In this document: piece after piece, positions 1-6,670 of the stretch
Layout: each line of letters opens with the position of its first letter
How positions within the stretch are numbered: the stretch's first letter is position 1
NCBI GenBank assembly: GCA_020722165.1
Contig: DYLI01000036.1
Location: forward strand, 1-13,497
Direction: 5' to 3'
Origin: Halothiobacillus neapolitanus
GTDB lineage: Bacteria > Pseudomonadota > Gammaproteobacteria > Halothiobacillales > Halothiobacillaceae
Length of the DNA stretch: 13,497 nt
The notes under the pieces: model-generated
What the model was told of the DNA's origin: nothing
The model's database searches: none
What the model saw: only the letters and a program-made list of their open reading frames with translations
Program-made: the position numbers and the translations under genes

Positions 1-55
1 CGACCGCTTCGACCGCTTCGACCGCTTCGACCGCTTCGACCGCTTCGACCGCTTT
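1..55 (-). repeat. 9-bp tandem repeat coding for Glu-Ala-Val, six copies
   Basis: The plus strand reads gaccgcttc five times without change from position 2 to 46, then gaccgcttt at 47-55. On the coding (minus) strand this is one AAA-GCG-GTC followed by GAA-GCG-GTC units, giving KAV(EAV)5 in the linker after the second Hpt domain of ChpA. The array touches the window edge, so the true copy number is six or more. The unit is a multiple of three, so gain or loss of copies would lengthen or shorten the linker without shifting the frame. Confidence 0.95.
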
Positions 56-2866
56 CAGTGTGGCTGTCGTATGAGAAGAGTCAAGTGCTGGTTCGATCTC
101 TACACGCTGCATAAGCGCAATCGCCTTCAGCAAGTCAGCTTCAAGCCCAGAGGTCGCAGGGACACTGACCGCCAGTCCGCCGAGCTCATCCAAAAGAATA
201 CGTACAACATGCAGTGCCTGCCCCATGACTGACAAGGCTTCACCTTGAATTGCTCGCTGCACCTCATCGGCCACGCGCACCAGATGCTCGACATGCTCCA
301 CTAAGGTCATCATGTGCGTCGCCTGCGCCGTGCGCGAACCACCCAAGAGCGAATGCATTACGCGCAATAACTCGTGATCGGTATATAGGCCACCTTGGCT
401 TTCACCCTGGGCGACCACCGCATCAAGGTAATTCAGATACTCGACCACTTCATTGCGGAGGATTTCATAGAGCTGCGGATCAATGCGCGGAACAGAAACC
501 TCGTGCGCTGTGGCTCCAGCGTCCGCGACGTGTAGCGGTTGCTGCTCTAGGTTGGTTGCAGCCGATATTGCTCGTTCGAACACTTGACCATCGGCAACGG
601 CATGCGCCCGCTGCATGGTCATATTCACAGCGTCTAGCGACACGCCCGCTTTGCCTTCAAGTGCATTCAAGAGCTGATCAAACTGGATTCGCGCTTCATC
701 CAACAAGGCCAAAAGCGGAACATTCACCTCAATCACGCCCTCTATGGCCTGATTTAACATGTGCTCAAACGCCCAGCCAAAGTCACCCACAAGGGTTGCG
801 CCCACGATGCGCCCACTGCCTTTAATGGTGTGGAATGAGCGCCGCACATTGGCCAAGGCTTCGCGATCCGCAGGATTAGCATTAAGACTGGTTAATTGCT
901 CGGTCAACGCCTCATGAATCTCGCGGCCTTCTTCCACAAAAATTTCCAGAATTTCAGCATCCACATCGTCGGGTACGAGATGCGGCAATTCCGCCATAAG
1001 CTGCGCAGACTGCGTCGGCTCAAGGTTTTGAGGCGGGGCTAACTCTACAGATGCCTCTACAGGCACAGGGAGTACACCCTCATCAGCAACAAGTGTGGCT
1101 AATGATTGGTCAATCGGCTCAACCTCGGTCTCAAGTTCAGCCTGCCCCTGCGGCATGGATTTTATCGATGCCGCTTGCAGCAGAGCTAAAGCACGCTGAC
1201 CCGAAAGCAATACGGATTGGGGTGCCCGCTGAAAATCCCTGAAGTTCTCAAGGCCATACTCCAGGCTGGCAAACACATCAGCCACATCATCCTGAACATC
1301 AGCAAATGCCTCCTGGTCATTTGGCAGATGCGCAATGAAATCACGAAGACCCTCCACCACGGCATACCATATGGGTAATCCCAACATGGCAAAGCTCGTG
1401 CCTACGCCACTAAGCAACCCAGCAACATCCTGGGCATTGTTTTGCGCATCCTGATTCAGCAGTTTTTCCTTGGCACGCAGCAAATCAGCCAGCGCCTGTT
1501 CAATCAGTGCCTTGGTCGCATCGCCAAGCGTCGAAGCAATCGAGTCGGCATCATCATGACTGTCAGCTAAATTCAGGCGCAAACGTGCCAGCTCAATATC
1601 CACCTGCATTAACGCTGAGGCGATATCCTCAAAATCTTCGTCGCTTAAGATGGCATTCATGGCCTCTGCCGAGCGTAGGCGTTGCGCGGCTCGGGTCAGC
1701 AAATTAGAGGCTTCGCTCAGCTCTAGCATAATGAGAATGGCTGCCAGCTGTTCAAAGTCGGGTGCGAGCGCGGAAATCGCTGCGACATCCTTGACGCGCA
1801 TCGCGAGGTCAAAGCGATCTTGCAGGGGCGTGATTGAAGCCTGCACCTGATCGGCGGCCTGCACAAAAACCTCACTATCAGCCACCAACAATAAACTTCC
1901 AGCATCTGCAACCTGCTGAACCGAGGGCATTTCCTTAGGCCAAGGAATTGCGTTCAACATCTGCACAATGCTGGGCACAGCGTGCGCGTGCTCAACTAGG
2001 AGGCGGGTGAGCTTATGAGTAAGCTCCAAAACGTCTAGCAGATCGACGGCTTCCAGAAACTGTGCCTTATCTTCCGTCCGACGCTTCAGAAAGCGGTTGA
2101 TCCGTCCAAGCAGTGGCTTTAGCTCACTGGAATTCATAACGCTAGCGAGCTGCATGACATGCGCGAGATGCCAAGCACTCCACCAAAGCAGAGCCTCCTC
2201 GCGCGTAGGCGATAGATGCAGTGCCTGGTTAAAGATCGATGCCAGTGCCAGATGAGCCTGGGTATCGCCCTTTAGCCAAGCCACCAGTTTTTTTTCCAAC
2301 TGGAGACGTAAATCCTTCGCCTTAGCCTGAAAGTCGGGCAACAGTGCCGTGCGCACCGATGCCGGTGAGGCCGCGAGCAAGCGCACATACTCAAGGTAGG
2401 TGCGTGCATCGACCACATCACGCGCACTTAGAATGCGTAGACGATTGAACGAGTCCAACAAAGCAAGCTCGCTGACCGGGCGGTCGCGGCGACGCAAATC
2501 GACAAACACCCGCAAGCGCAAAAGCGCCAACATAACGACTTCAACGCAAGCCTCATCCGCCTGAATGCGCTTATGCTCCAGCAGATCCAGAACATGAAGA
2601 ACTTCAAGCACATTCAAGCGAACAACTGCATCATCAAGCAGTACAAACAAGCCCTGTAGCGTCTGCAATTGTTCACGCGCCGGGAATAAAAGCGCCGTAT
2701 TTTCAGGGTTAGCGACAAACTGCTCGAATGCTGATTCGATGTTCTTCCATGCCATTTCCAGCGGTGCATGCAGCCACAGCAGCGCCAAAGGTTCTGCGGT
2801 GGCCTCATCCCGAACCGCTAAGGGAGCCGTATCGAACTCAAACTTCACTATCGCGTCGTCAACCAT
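1..2866 (-). CDS. chpA: ChpA/PilL-type hybrid chemotaxis kinase, N-terminal part (C-terminus beyond left edge)
   Basis: Reading the minus strand from the ATG at 2866 gives an uninterrupted frame of 955 codons to the window edge. Residues about 1-565 form a long mostly helical region resembling the FimL-like N-terminus of ChpA. A Pro/Glu-rich linker (about 567-625) follows, then a first Hpt domain with phospho-accepting His679 in HTIKGSGR. A second Hpt-like domain has His838 in HSLLGGSR, where the usual Lys is Leu. The window ends in KAV(EAV)5, residues 938-955. Known ChpA proteins (about 2,400 residues in P. aeruginosa) go on with more Hpt domains, a CheA-like kinase core and a receiver; those parts would lie outside. 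ATG 2866 has GGAG 9 nt upstream (plus strand 2876-2879). An in-frame ATG at 2881 directly follows a TGA and has no ribosome site. It is the fifth gene of the pil cluster, 123 nt after pilJ. Family assignment is firm; total domain count cannot be seen. Confidence 0.9.
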   Translation of the reverse strand, partial: MVDDAIVKFEFDTAPLAVRDEATAEPLALLWLHAPLEMAWKNIESAFEQFVANPENTALLFPAREQLQTLQGLFVLLDDAVVRLNVLEVLHVLDLLEHKRIQADEACVEVVMLALLRLRVFVDLRRRDRPVSELALLDSFNRLRILSARDVVDARTYLEYVRLLAASPASVRTALLPDFQAKAKDLRLQLEKKLVAWLKGDTQAHLALASIFNQALHLSPTREEALLWWSAWHLAHVMQLASVMNSSELKPLLGRINRFLKRRTEDKAQFLEAVDLLDVLELTHKLTRLLVEHAHAVPSIVQMLNAIPWPKEMPSVQQVADAGSLLLVADSEVFVQAADQVQASITPLQDRFDLAMRVKDVAAISALAPDFEQLAAILIMLELSEASNLLTRAAQRLRSAEAMNAILSDEDFEDIASALMQVDIELARLRLNLADSHDDADSIASTLGDATKALIEQALADLLRAKEKLLNQDAQNNAQDVAGLLSGVGTSFAMLGLPIWYAVVEGLRDFIAHLPNDQEAFADVQDDVADVFASLEYGLENFRDFQRAPQSVLLSGQRALALLQAASIKSMPQGQAELETEVEPIDQSLATLVADEGVLPVPVEASVELAPPQNLEPTQSAQLMAELPHLVPDDVDAEILEIFVEEGREIHEALTEQLTSLNANPADREALANVRRSFHTIKGSGRIVGATLVGDFGWAFEHMLNQAIEGVIEVNVPLLALLDEARIQFDQLLNALEGKAGVSLDAVNMTMQRAHAVADGQVFERAISAATNLEQQPLHVADAGATAHEVSVPRIDPQLYEILRNEVVEYLNYLDAVVAQGESQGGLYTDHELLRVMHSLLGGSRTAQATHMMTLVEHVEHLVRVADEVQRAIQGEALSVMGQALHVVRILLDELGGLAVSVPATSGLEADLLKAIALMQRVEIEPALDSSHTTATLKAVEAVEAVEAVEAVEAV

Positions 2867-2989
2867 GCGAGCGGACTCCATTCATAGAACCAAAGCAGAA
2901 GTCTGACCAAAAGCCTAGAGACGCGCCAACAGACACCCAACTTTGGAATCCGTCAGCGTTGGCCACGGCAACCTTCAGGTAATGCGCGA

Positions 2990-5020
2990 TCACTCAGCAT
3001 CAGGCAATTTGAAGCCCGCTACGGAGTTTTGCAGTTCCCGCGCCAAGCTCGTCAACTGACCAACTTTGTTCGCCGATACCTCAGCATTCATCGCAGAAAC
3101 GTTCGTCTCTTCCGAAATGCGACTCATGGTTTCACGAATGCGTCCGGCCTCATCAAGCTGCTCACGCGCCGCCTGTGCAATCACACGAATCTGCTCGGCA
3201 AGGCTTGAGGACACGGATTCAATTTCTTCCAGTGAACGACCCGCGTTCTCGGCAATGTGCGCACCCTCAACCACGTTGGTGGTGGTTTGTTCCATGGAGA
3301 GCATTGCCTCTTGGGTGTCAGACTGAATGGTCTTAACCAGGCTTTCGATCTGCTTGGTCGCGTTACCCACACGTTCCGCAAGGCGTTGAACTTCGTCCGC
3401 TACCACGGCGAAGCCGCGTCCTGCATCTCCCGCCATGGCCGCCTGAATCGCTGCGTTCAAGGCCAGGATGTTGGTCTGGTCGGCAATGTCGGTAATCAGG
3501 CCAACGATGTCACCAACTTCTTGTGATGACTCACCCAGACGCTTGAGGCGCTTGGAGGTATCCTGAATCTGCTCACGAATACCTTCCATACCTTGAATGG
3601 TCTGACGTACCGCCTCACCGCCCTTACGCGCCACATCCATGGAGGATGCCGCAACCTCTGCAGAGGATTGCGCGCTCTCGGCGACTTCACCAACTTTCAA
3701 AGCGATCACGCTCACCAGTTCACTGGCCTGTTCAATTTCTTCCGCCTGCTCTTGGCTGGATGCCGAGAGACGCAGCGAACTATCACGTGATTCGTTGGCC
3801 GCTTCGGACACCTGTACCGAAGTACGTTTCATCGTACCCACAAGGTCACGCAAGGCGTCAATGGAGTAGTTCACCGAGTCGGCAATCGCCCCGGTAATGT
3901 CTTCCGTCACCGTAGTGTGCTGCGAAAGATCGCCTTCCGCCAAGTTCATCATTTCGTCGAGCAGCCGCAGAATCGCCTGTTGGTTACGCTCACTTTGCGC
4001 AGAGGTAATCGCCTCACGACGGCGCGCATCGCGCACCAGAACGATACCCAAAAGCATTACGAACAACAGGGTGGCAACAGCAAGTGCATAACCAAGCAAA
4101 GTGAATGCAGCAAGATCATCATGCTCCTCAACCACTGCGGTATTCAGCACCGCAGTGGTCGCAATCAGGGACGTAGACACCATATCCGCCTGTTCGAAAG
4201 CACGCCCCACTTCAATAAGCTGTGGACCATCAGCGAGCACGACCTGCACAGCTTCATGCACCGCACCATATTTAACCGCCATTTGGCGCAAGGCATCACG
4301 CGCGGCTGGGTCTTCCACCTTTTGCAGACCTGTACCTTCTTTGCCTGTAAGCATGGCATCCAGGGAGCGTTCAAACAGCGCTGCATCGCGGCCAAGTTTT
4401 TCGAGGGCCACTGAGCTATAGGTTCTGCTATTCAACAACTGCAGAGTGGCGGCCTTGATACGTACAATCAGAAAGCTCTGGCGTTGTGCCAGATAGATCT
4501 GATTGGCCGGAGCATTTGCACGCAACATGGACTGAACGACCTCATCACTCAGCGATGAAAGCTCCTGCACTTCAAGGTTAATCAATTCAGCCGCTTCACT
4601 TGTACTGGTGTACACAGATTCTGCACTGGCAATGACCTCCAGCTTGGGGCGAACATCCGCCCAGTTGTCAAACACGAAACCAAGCTTGGCACTAAATGTA
4701 TTATTAAGGGGCGGCATGCGGGTGGCGGGATTGCCGTTTTTCAAGCCTTGCAACATGCCATCAAAGACCTGCACCTTGGCTTGCAGCGCAGTTGCCGATT
4801 CTGCATTTCCGCCTGTCGCACGCACCGCATCGTTCATCATATCCTGCACCAGACGTTCGACCTGAGCCGTCGCCAGACGCCACTGCAAACGGTTGTTATC
4901 CGCAAAAGCTACATAACTAAAAACACCTACCGTGGCGATGAGCAGTACCGCCGCCGCCATCATGAGTGGTATTACGTAGCGGCCTAGACCCTGTGCCTTT
5001 GCCTGCGTGCCCTGTGCCAT
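2990..5020 (-). CDS. pilJ: PilJ, methyl-accepting transducer of the twitching-motility system
   Basis: 676 residues, inner-membrane transducer that in known systems senses pilus or surface state and controls the ChpA kinase through PilI. Visible order: short cytoplasmic start, TM1 about 15-40, a periplasmic part about 41-306 matching the duplicated PilJ-type helical sensor, TM2 about 307-329, a HAMP-like stretch to about 395, then a long coiled-coil signalling domain. The hairpin tip is the near-invariant PilJ form around 502-550 (NILALNAAIQAAMAGDAGRG and VVADEVQRLAER). No C-terminal receptor-tethering pentapeptide is seen; the protein ends in KLPDAE. Start ATG 5020 has a GGGG ribosome site 7 nt upstream (plus strand 5028-5031). 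It lies 75 nt after pilI and 123 nt before chpA. Identity is very secure from the tip sequence and gene order. Confidence 0.96.
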   Translation of the reverse strand: MAQGTQAKAQGLGRYVIPLMMAAAVLLIATVGVFSYVAFADNNRLQWRLATAQVERLVQDMMNDAVRATGGNAESATALQAKVQVFDGMLQGLKNGNPATRMPPLNNTFSAKLGFVFDNWADVRPKLEVIASAESVYTSTSEAAELINLEVQELSSLSDEVVQSMLRANAPANQIYLAQRQSFLIVRIKAATLQLLNSRTYSSVALEKLGRDAALFERSLDAMLTGKEGTGLQKVEDPAARDALRQMAVKYGAVHEAVQVVLADGPQLIEVGRAFEQADMVSTSLIATTAVLNTAVVEEHDDLAAFTLLGYALAVATLLFVMLLGIVLVRDARRREAITSAQSERNQQAILRLLDEMMNLAEGDLSQHTTVTEDITGAIADSVNYSIDALRDLVGTMKRTSVQVSEAANESRDSSLRLSASSQEQAEEIEQASELVSVIALKVGEVAESAQSSAEVAASSMDVARKGGEAVRQTIQGMEGIREQIQDTSKRLKRLGESSQEVGDIVGLITDIADQTNILALNAAIQAAMAGDAGRGFAVVADEVQRLAERVGNATKQIESLVKTIQSDTQEAMLSMEQTTTNVVEGAHIAENAGRSLEEIESVSSSLAEQIRVIAQAAREQLDEAGRIRETMSRISEETNVSAMNAEVSANKVGQLTSLARELQNSVAGFKLPDAE

Positions 5021-5095
5021 GCTTATTCCCCTTTTAGTACTTACTCAAACCGAGCGCAAACGATCAACCATGACCAAAAAACCAACACTATCGTG

Positions 5096-5629
5096 TTAAG
5101 CCAACGCCGAAACAGCCAAAACAGCCTCACCATGCAAGAGTCTTTGTAAATCAAGGACTTTCCAAGACTGCCAAGGTTCAACCACTTCTTCCACCACACA
5201 ATCTTTAAGCTCGACCGCCGGTTCGACGAAAGTGCGGCGTGCATCAACTTGAAAATGACGTAACCCTAGCGACTCACTGACCACCAGCGCCAATGACCAT
5301 GAACCAAGGCGCGCCACAATCAAGCGTGCCCGACCATCCGCCGGTACGCTACCCCGCCCGATCAAACCCAGAAAATCGTACACCGGCGTTAATTCGCCGC
5401 GCCGACTCACCACACCCAGCACCCAAGGCTGCGCCAAGGGTAGCCGAGTGAGCTCAGACATCGGCAGAATTTCAGTCACCTGCTCAAGCGGACTGACAAA
5501 GGTTTCATCCCCCAGTCGATAAGCCAATGCCGTCCAGTATTGCGCAAGCGCCTCCCGCTGGGGCAAGCCTACTGACTGCTTAAGCGCGAGCGTTTCGAGA
5601 GATTTTAAATGCGCGAACGGAGTTGGCAT
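5096..5629 (-). CDS. pilI: PilI, CheW-like coupling protein
   Basis: 177 residues, close to the 178 of P. aeruginosa PilI. A single CheW-like beta domain covers about residue 30 onward, including VLGVVSRRGELTPVYDFLGL, the CheW pattern for the fold joining receptor and kinase. It would link the PilJ tip to the ChpA kinase in the cytoplasm. The frame stays open to 5728, which would add 33 residues overlapping the end of pilH. The ATG at 5629 is preferred because AGGTG lies 8 nt upstream (plus strand 5638-5642) and the pilH stop is only 5 nt away, a normal operon spacing. The N-terminal 30 residues are less conserved in the family, so the start rests on the ribosome site and length. Confidence 0.92.
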   Translation of the reverse strand: MPTPFAHLKSLETLALKQSVGLPQREALAQYWTALAYRLGDETFVSPLEQVTEILPMSELTRLPLAQPWVLGVVSRRGELTPVYDFLGLIGRGSVPADGRARLIVARLGSWSLALVVSESLGLRHFQVDARRTFVEPAVELKDCVVEEVVEPWQSWKVLDLQRLLHGEAVLAVSALA

Positions 5630-5634
5630 TGGGC

Positions 5635-6000
5635 TTACACCTGAATAAATTCGCGGATAACGCTCATCAGTTCTGCTTCTTGCACGGGCTTGGTCAAATA
5701 GCCCTTGGCACCTTGGCGCATACCCCAAATTTTGTCAGTTTCCTGGTCTTTGGTGCTCACTATAATCACGGGAACATCCGCAGTTTCGGCCGTCTTGGAT
5801 AGTAAGCGTGTCGCTTGAAATCCATTCAAGCCCGGCATGACCACATCCATCAAAATCAAATCAGGTTTAGAGGCTTTGGCCACTTCAACCCCTTCTTCAC
5901 CATTGGCCGCAAAAACAAGATCAAAATTGTACTTGGACAAAATGGTCTTAAGAACGTGACGTTCAGTTGGGGAGTCATCAACAACAAGAATGGTAGCCAT
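5635..6000 (-). CDS. pilH: PilH, CheY-like response regulator
   Basis: 121 residues, a single receiver domain and nothing else. Acidic pocket Asp8-Asp9, phosphorylation site Asp52 in LILMDVVMPG, Ser/Thr at 82-83 and Lys104 in YLTKP are all present, so it should accept phosphate from ChpA. In P. aeruginosa PilH works with the pilus retraction side and also modulates signalling. Length and motif placement match PilH. It lies 51 nt after pilG and 5 nt before pilI. The ribosome site is weak (AAGAGA about 10 nt upstream of ATG 6000). Choosing PilH rather than a second PilG rests on order and on the lack of the PilG N-terminal extension. Confidence 0.93.
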   Translation of the reverse strand: MATILVVDDSPTERHVLKTILSKYNFDLVFAANGEEGVEVAKASKPDLILMDVVMPGLNGFQATRLLSKTAETADVPVIIVSTKDQETDKIWGMRQGAKGYLTKPVQEAELMSVIREFIQV

Positions 6001-6051
6001 AACGCAGTCATCTCTTAGACTAAAAGTTTAGAAAACAAAAATTACGCGGTT

Positions 6052-6477
6052 TCAAGCCGACTCACGCTTGCGGGCGTACTGATGTAGCGCCGACAAAAGC
6101 TCTTCACTGGTGAATGGTTTAGTCAAATAGTCGCTCGCACCCACAATCCGCCCGCGCGCCTTGTCAAAAATACTGTCTTTACTGGAAAGCATAATGATCG
6201 GTATCGCACGGAAACGAGGGTTATTTTTAATCAGAGCACAGGTTTGATAACCATCCAGACGCGGCATCAATACGTCAATAAAGATCAGATCAGGATCAAA
6301 CGCCGATACACGCCCGAGTGCATCAAAACCGTCGACTGCCGAGTCCACCACGCAACCTGCCTTGACGAGCAGGTTCTCGGCAGTGCGTCGAATCGTTTTA
6401 CTATCGTCCACCACCATGACTTTCAGGTGGGCAAATTCAGCTTGAGGAGCCTTGATGTCATCCAGCATTGCATCCAC
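6052..6477 (-). CDS. pilG: PilG, CheY-like response regulator
   Basis: 141 residues: a 15-18 residue N-terminal extension followed by a receiver domain. It contains the strongly conserved PilG stretches DDSKTIRRTAENLL (24-37) and MPRLDGYQTCALIKNN (71-86). Asp24-Asp25, phospho-acceptor Asp68, Ser98 and Lys120 (YLTKP) are all present. In P. aeruginosa PilG promotes pilus extension and feeds into cAMP production. The start is taken as GTG at 6477: GAGGA lies 8 nt upstream (plus strand 6486-6490) and a TGA stop directly abuts it, so no longer protein is possible. The alternative is ATG 6468, three codons in, with a poorer ribosome site. First gene of the pil cluster, divergent from gshA. Confidence 0.94.
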   Translation of the reverse strand: MDAMLDDIKAPQAEFAHLKVMVVDDSKTIRRTAENLLVKAGCVVDSAVDGFDALGRVSAFDPDLIFIDVLMPRLDGYQTCALIKNNPRFRAIPIIMLSSKDSIFDKARGRIVGASDYLTKPFTSEELLSALHQYARKRESA

Positions 6478-6503
6478 TCATCACATCCTCGGTTTCATCG
6501 ACT

Positions 6504-6524
6504 GCGCCAACATTATGTTGGTGC
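6504..6524 (+). promoter_or_regulatory. Near-perfect palindrome in the pilG 5' leader
   Basis: The core CCAACATTATGTTGG (6507-6521) is a perfect 15-nt palindrome around a central T. Including flanks, GCGCCAACA and UGUUGGUGC pair as a 9-bp stem with one G-U pair when read on the plus strand. It lies 27-47 nt upstream of the pilG start codon, between the candidate -10 box and the ribosome site. It may be an operator for a dimeric repressor or a leader hairpin. It is not followed by a good T tract for a terminator. Confidence 0.5.
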
Positions 6525-6553
6525 TGCCCTTTAGTTCTTTAAATCTAACGCAT

Positions 6554-6559
6554 CTTATA
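6554..6559 (-). promoter_or_regulatory. Candidate -10 box for pilG
   Basis: On the minus strand TATAAG (five of six matches to TATAAT) lies 77 nt upstream of the pilG start. No convincing -35 box is seen 16-18 nt further upstream. An alternative leftward pairing is TTGTTT and TAGATT, 17 nt apart, just downstream. Only one element is well matched, so this is a weak prediction. Confidence 0.3.
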
Positions 6560-6581
6560 TGACAAAACAATCGCACCGCCA

Positions 6582-6623
6582 CTAGCAGCCTGTCGGATTA
6601 GCGCAAAAATGACAGCCTGCTAG
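6582..6623. repeat. Interrupted 13-bp inverted repeat upstream of gshA
   Basis: The left arm CTAGCAGCCTGTC (6582-6594) and right arm GACAGCCTGCTAG (6611-6623) are inverted copies matching at 12 of 13 positions, separated by a 16-nt spacer. The right arm overlaps the candidate extended -10 box of gshA. It could be an operator, a REP or MITE-like palindromic element, or a hairpin in a longer transcript. No T run follows either side, so a terminator is unlikely. Confidence 0.6.
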
Positions 6624-6626
6624 ACT
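6618..6626 (+). promoter_or_regulatory. Candidate extended -10 box for the gshA operon
   Basis: TGCTAGACT has the TGn extension before a hexamer with four of six matches to TATAAT, 44 nt before the gshA ATG. The position 17 nt upstream is TTAGCG, a poor -35, as often allowed with an extended -10. It overlaps the right arm of the inverted repeat, so a protein bound there would affect transcription. Confidence 0.35.
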
Positions 6627-6670
6627 ATTCACAATCATGCCCCATAAACCAGCGCGTTAAAACCAACACT

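Larger units (their letters stand above)
6478..6670. promoter_or_regulatory. Divergent control region between pilG and gshA
   Basis: This 193-nt AT-richer stretch is the longest non-coding gap in the window and must carry the promoters of both the pil cluster (leftward) and the gshA operon (rightward). It holds two inverted repeats (6504-6524 and 6582-6623), a leftward TATAAG at 6554-6559 and a rightward TGCTAGACT at 6618-6626. No clear TTGACA -35 box is present for either direction, which would fit activated promoters or a different sigma factor. Confidence 0.7.

Noticed and set aside
250..825. Plus-strand open frame of 191 codons
   Set aside because: It lies wholly antisense to the continuous chpA frame that carries the Hpt motif; its Pro/Arg/His-rich composition is typical of a shadow frame.
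2940..2990. Possible terminator hairpin between pilJ and chpA (gttg...caac)
   Set aside because: Only about four base pairs close cleanly and no T tract follows; chpA is expected to be read through from pilJ.
3917..4414. Plus-strand 165-codon frame inside pilJ
   Set aside because: It is antisense to a firmly identified gene, with no recognisable motif.
5630..5728. 33-residue N-terminal extension of PilI
   Set aside because: It overlaps the end of pilH. The ATG at 5629 has a good ribosome site and gives the usual PilI length.
6008..6035. Small AT-rich palindrome (CTAAA/TTTAG) between pilG and pilH
   Set aside because: The stem is only about five A/T-rich pairs with a two-base loop, within what chance gives in such sequence.
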